NCBI GenBank assembly: GCA_049616325.1
Contig: JBMZHG010000011.1
Coordinates: forward strand, 1 to 61,364
Length of the DNA: 61,364 nt
Reading direction: 5' to 3'
Origin: UBA11663 sp049616325
GTDB taxonomy: Bacteria; Bacteroidota; Bacteroidia; Flavobacteriales_D; Sanyastnellaceae
The notes under the pieces are model-generated. The model was given only the letters and a program-made list of their open reading frames with translations. It made no database searches and was not told where the DNA came from. A program made the translations under genes and the position numbers. This document shows positions 60,047 to 61,364 of the stretch, one piece after another; position 1 is the stretch's first letter, and the number at the start of each line of letters is the position of its first letter.

Positions 60047-60995
60047 GAACCACGACCAAAACCACGTACGCAGCGTACACAGCCGCGTACACCGCACCAG
60101 CCAACCGCCCCACGGTTCCCTTTCCGAGCCACATCACAGGGGCCAGAAGCAGTGCCGCGCCAAGCATCCACCACATGTCGTGTCCGGGAACCACGCTCGA
60201 GACTTTGAGCGTTCCAACTTCGGCAGTCGCGCCCAAAACGAGAAAGATGTTCAAGATGTTGGACCCCACAAGGTTTCCAATGCTCAAGGCACTGTTTCCT
60301 TTGATGGCAGCCGTGAGCGAGGCGGCAATCTCCGGAACACTTGTTCCAAACGCCACCACCGTGACGCCCACCACGTGTGTGCTGACCCCCATGTCCAAGG
60401 CGCATTGCGTCGCGCCAAAAACAAACGCTTCTGAGCCAAAAAACAACCCCACGCAACCCATGACAAGCAGGCCCAGCAGCAGGGGGTAGGGCCTCGATGA
60501 ATCTCCCGCTTCCTCCATCAAATCCTCGACCATGGAGTCTCGGTTGGCCGTGTCGCGGCGGGCGGCGAGGATTTGGCCTCCCAAGTAAACGGCACCTCCG
60601 GCGAGAAGCAGCAGCCCTTCTTGGCGGGTCAAACGCAAGTCCGTCACGAAGGCCATGAACGCTGCAGTCGCGGCCAACATGACCCACCAGTGCAGGCGCA
60701 AATCCTTCCAATTCATCGCCACGGGCCGAACCAACGCGGTCAATCCAAGCGCGAGCCCGAGGTTGGCGACATTGGATCCGAGCACGTTCCCAATGGCAAT
60801 CGATCCGTCCCCGCTCCACGCCGCCTGAAGGGAGGCGAACAACTCGGGTGCACTTGTGCCCATGGCCACGATGGTCAGGCCCACAACAAGCGGGCTAACC
60901 TTGGCCTTGAGCGCGAGCGCGGAGGCGTTTTGGACCAAGAGTTCCCCTCCCGCGACCAGCACCACAAGCCCCCCAATCAGCCAAACCCAAGTCAT
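60039..60995 (-). CDS. Calcium/sodium antiporter (CaCA family, YrbG-like)
   Basis: A 318-residue membrane exchanger with about ten helices and two alpha repeats: MGTSAPELFAS with SNVANLGLALG, and FGTSVPEIAAS with SNILNIFLVLG. The acidic residues in these repeats bind the cation. Ion specificity (Ca2+ or other) is not fixed by sequence. It starts 4 nt inside the tatA gene. Confidence 0.92.
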   Translation of the reverse strand: MTWVWLIGGLVVLVAGGELLVQNASALALKAKVSPLVVGLTIVAMGTSAPELFASLQAAWSGDGSIAIGNVLGSNVANLGLALGLTALVRPVAMNWKDLRLHWWVMLAATAAFMAFVTDLRLTRQEGLLLLAGGAVYLGGQILAARRDTANRDSMVEDLMEEAGDSSRPYPLLLGLLVMGCVGLFFGSEAFVFGATQCALDMGVSTHVVGVTVVAFGTSVPEIAASLTAAIKGNSALSIGNLVGSNILNIFLVLGATAEVGTLKVSSVVPGHDMWWMLGAALLLAPVMWLGKGTVGRLAGAVYAAVYAAYVVLVVVHG

Positions 60996-61261
60996 GGTTT
61001 CCCCTCCGGATTCACAGGGCCGTCTCCCATGTTTTGAGGCACATTTTCTTCACTTTTCGCAGATGCCGAGACATCTCGAACGTTGGAGAAGTCGGTGGTT
61101 CTCTTCGGTGCGTCGGACAAAATTTCTCGCTGAATGTCTTCCGTTGCGTTGCGAAAGGTCCGGACAGCTTGCCCCATGGTCTTGGCCAAAGAGGGGATTC
61201 CCTTGGAGCCAAAGAGCAGCAGGTAAACGGCGAAAATGAAGATGATTTCTGTAGCGCCCAT
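60992..61261 (-). CDS. tatA: Sec-independent protein translocase TatA/TatE
   Basis: An 89-residue TatA: one transmembrane helix at about 4-20, the FGSKGIPSLAKTMGQAVRTF amphipathic helix with conserved Gly, then a polar tail. It polymerises to form the twin-arginine translocation channel. tatC is not in the window. The ATG at 61261 sits 7 nt after a perfect TACTTTTG box; a longer in-frame start at 61324 lies before the box. Confidence 0.9.
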   Translation of the reverse strand: MGATEIIFIFAVYLLLFGSKGIPSLAKTMGQAVRTFRNATEDIQREILSDAPKRTTDFSNVRDVSASAKSEENVPQNMGDGPVNPEGKP

Positions 61262-61268
61262 GCCTCCC

Positions 61269-61276
61269 CAAAAGTA
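61269..61276 (-). promoter_or_regulatory. -7 box TACTTTTG for tatA
   Basis: Perfect match, 7 nt before the ATG at 61261; probably drives tatA, the antiporter and alkB. Confidence 0.6.
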
Positions 61277-61364
61277 CGTCGGAAAGCACGATGGCGGTCG
61301 GAGCGGAGTTCGCGCTTGCTTCAAGGGGTTTGGGATGCAAAAACAAAACGCCCCGACCTCCTCG

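Overview
The window is a GC-rich bacterial chromosome segment from the phylum Bacteroidota, most likely a pigmented marine lineage related to Flavobacteriia. Evidence: a type IX secretion C-terminal tail, a choice-of-anchor-B protein with Cys-rich DDGSC repeats, DUF2490, DUF3822, DUF2007 and LptD/MlaD-type envelope genes, bacillithiol gene bshB1, no Shine-Dalgarno signals, and many promoters with the Bacteroidota -7 box TAnnTTTG. The taxonomic placement is inference from gene content.

Layout. 1-10 kb: a LolC/E-type permease cut by the window edge, a PLP beta-synthase, a DUF2490 barrel, ornithine aminotransferase, ndk, a RecD-like helicase, then a run of a membrane protein, DUF3822, rsmD, coaD and an unknown exported protein. 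10-20 kb: Nudix/pyrE divergent pair, SRPBCC protein, birA, the coupled run rsfS-ftsH-DUF2007-cdsA-psd, a T9SS cargo protein, cinA, rpmB. 20-31 kb: a leftward run of N-acetylmuramoyl-alanine amidase, MlaD, two Fe-S proteins, fabG, a VWA membrane protein and a broken prohibitin-like gene, with lptD divergent from the amidase. 31-44 kb: ridA/trpG divergent pair, three leftward lipoprotein genes (CsgG-like plus two LPP20-like), saccharopine-dehydrogenase-like gene, ispH, and mutL with two rhomboids and an EEP-family hydrolase. 43.7-50.6 kb: a tightly coupled eight-gene leftward carotenoid operon (crtI, crtB, unknown, idi, crtD-like, cruF-like, crtZ, fused lycopene cyclase) whose gene set predicts a monocyclic 1'-hydroxy xanthophyll of the saproxanthin/myxol type. 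50.6-61.4 kb: bshB1 with a decayed tandem repeat at its stop, a GT4 glycosyltransferase, tRNA-His, a choice-of-anchor-B protein, an amber-interrupted gene remnant, then leftward housekeeping genes (trxB with a VanY-like peptidase; panB with an RluA-type synthase; tatA, antiporter, alkB).

The most notable signal not explained by single genes is promoter architecture. At least a dozen genes have a TAnnTT(T/C)G-type box only 4-7 nt before the start codon, which predicts leaderless mRNAs. Three divergent pairs (pyrE/Nudix, lptD/amidase, trpG/ridA) have face-to-face -7 boxes, so that the two transcripts would start almost on top of each other; two of these pairs also share a CATG for both start codons. 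I did not find a clear novel defence or mobile system; the best candidates for undescribed biology are this promoter architecture, the three-lipoprotein operon, the unknown carotenoid-operon protein and the broken genes.
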